From assembly GCF_025148635.1 (NCBI RefSeq), contig NZ_CP102269.1:62001-126000 (forward strand): 64,000 nt of DNA, in the 5' to 3' direction. Positions 63,401-64,000 of the stretch are shown piece after piece (the first letter of the stretch is position 1; each line of letters starts with the position of its first letter). The position numbers and the translations under genes were made by a program. Origin of the DNA: Butyricimonas virosa. GTDB lineage: Bacteria; Bacteroidota; Bacteroidia; Bacteroidales; Marinifilaceae. The notes under the pieces are model-generated. The model saw only the letters and a list, made by a program, of their open reading frames with translations. It was not told where the DNA came from and made no database searches.

Positions 63401-64000
63401 ATGACTGAGAAAAAGTGCCAGTTGACAGAAAAACTGAGGAACTATGTTTATCGCTACGGAACTGAATTATCGGACGATAAATTAAAGAAAATGGGAACTT
63501 CTCTTGAGGAGATTAACGAGAATTTCTCAGACATGGAAGACATCGCGAAGAGTATCTTCGAGCAAGAGCGTATTGCTTTTGAAAAGATATTCAAAGAATA
63601 CGATTTCGATGGATGGAACGCAATTGACATTCTACTACTGGTTGGAAACGAGATCCACCAACGCTTTTTTAACGTGTCACCTTCCGTCAGCTACAAATTA
63701 GCCGAGGCGTTCCCGGAACTATTCGAACAGCACAAACTGGAACGTTCCAATTTTATCTATGAAAAGATTAAAATTAACATCGAAAAGGGGATGCAACAAG
63801 GTATGTATAAAAACGACGTATCAAGTGAAATGGTTGCCCGCATGTATATTGCCAAACTGAATGATATTCACAATCAAGAAATCTATCCTCCCGAAGTCTT
63901 TGATTTCGCTACAATTTTCAACAATTTGATTGACGGGGTAATCAAAACCATCACGAACGAAGATGGATGGCAATATTACAAACAGCGTAAACAACTGTAC
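63401..64000 (+). CDS. TetR/AcrR-like regulator with unusual N-terminus (cut by window edge)
   Basis: 200 codons without a stop, reaching the window edge. The start MTEKKCQLTEKLRNYVYRYG resembles the TetR opening of Bacteroidales regulators, but the following helix-turn-helix (LKKMGTSLEEINENFSDMED) is divergent from the usual 'GISKKTLYQYF' block. The rest is helical, as in a TetR ligand-binding domain (FPELFEQHKLERSNFIYEKI). Whether it binds DNA is uncertain. It has a near-consensus promoter of its own. Confidence 0.6.
   Translation, partial: MTEKKCQLTEKLRNYVYRYGTELSDDKLKKMGTSLEEINENFSDMEDIAKSIFEQERIAFEKIFKEYDFDGWNAIDILLLVGNEIHQRFFNVSPSVSYKLAEAFPELFEQHKLERSNFIYEKIKINIEKGMQQGMYKNDVSSEMVARMYIAKLNDIHNQEIYPPEVFDFATIFNNLIDGVIKTITNEDGWQYYKQRKQLY

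Noticed and set aside
1..64000. CRISPR array, tRNA or rRNA genes
   Set aside because: No regularly spaced direct repeats of 25-40 bp and no tRNA or rRNA-like sequence were noticed in reading the window.

Overview
The window comes from a Bacteroidales genome, most likely Odoribacteraceae (a Butyricimonas/Odoribacter-like gut anaerobe). This is inferred from SusC/SusD pairs with their own ECF sigma/FecR regulators, DUF4843 and PKD-like lipoproteins, GH92/GH29/GH20 glycosidases, a GldE homologue next to ssb, and promoters of the Bacteroidetes type (-33 TTTG, about 20 nt, -7 TAnnTTTG). No rRNA, tRNA or CRISPR array was seen.

Layout. 1-12 kb: a partial GNAT gene, a DUF2156 gene, pyruvate oxidase poxB, a GH29 fucosidase, class I fructose-bisphosphate aldolase, a radical SAM/DUF4130 DNA-metabolism pair, a DUF4272 protein, a GH92 mannosidase and the broken remnant of a second GH92. 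12.2-24.8 kb (minus strand): cassette A, an eight-gene unit of ECF sigma, FecR, SusC with STN domain, SusD, DUF4843 lipoprotein, PKD-like lipoprotein, GldA-type ABC ATPase and a fused GldF-GldG permease. 25-41 kb: a GH20 hexosaminidase, a VOC/MBL/NCS2 group, a DUF4261/flavodoxin/methyltransferase group, an SH3 membrane protein, a tyrosine phosphatase lipoprotein, DUF1848, a PfkB sugar kinase, a PIF1-like helicase and a Mef-like MFS efflux pump preceded by a short leader peptide. 41.1-53.4 kb (minus strand): cassette B, a second, sequence-divergent copy of the same eight genes in the same order with nearly the same gene spacings. 53.5-64 kb: DsbD, RNase G, a 29-residue AURKAIP1/COX24-type basic protein, HU, SSB, GldE, an IS3-family element, a metal-ligand-poor alkaline-phosphatase-fold protein and the start of a TetR-like gene.

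How the genes work together. Each cassette looks like a self-regulated uptake unit. A SusC with STN domain would signal through FecR to the sigma factor, SusC/D and two surface lipoproteins would capture a ligand, and a GldA/GldFG ABC complex sits in the inner membrane. The substrate cannot be read from the sequence. The GH20, GH29 and GH92 enzymes fit foraging on host N-glycans or mucin.

The most notable signals are: (1) a 16-codon leader peptide with an Arg-Val-Arg motif followed by a terminator-like hairpin ahead of the Mef-like pump, a candidate macrolide-sensing attenuator; (2) the duplicated Sus/Gld-ABC cassette; (3) nine-A tracts at the start codons of both susC genes, out of frame in copy A; (4) the tiny COX24-type gene with a strong Shine-Dalgarno sequence in a phylum that rarely uses one; and (5) an alkaline-phosphatase-fold protein that appears to lack its metal ligands.
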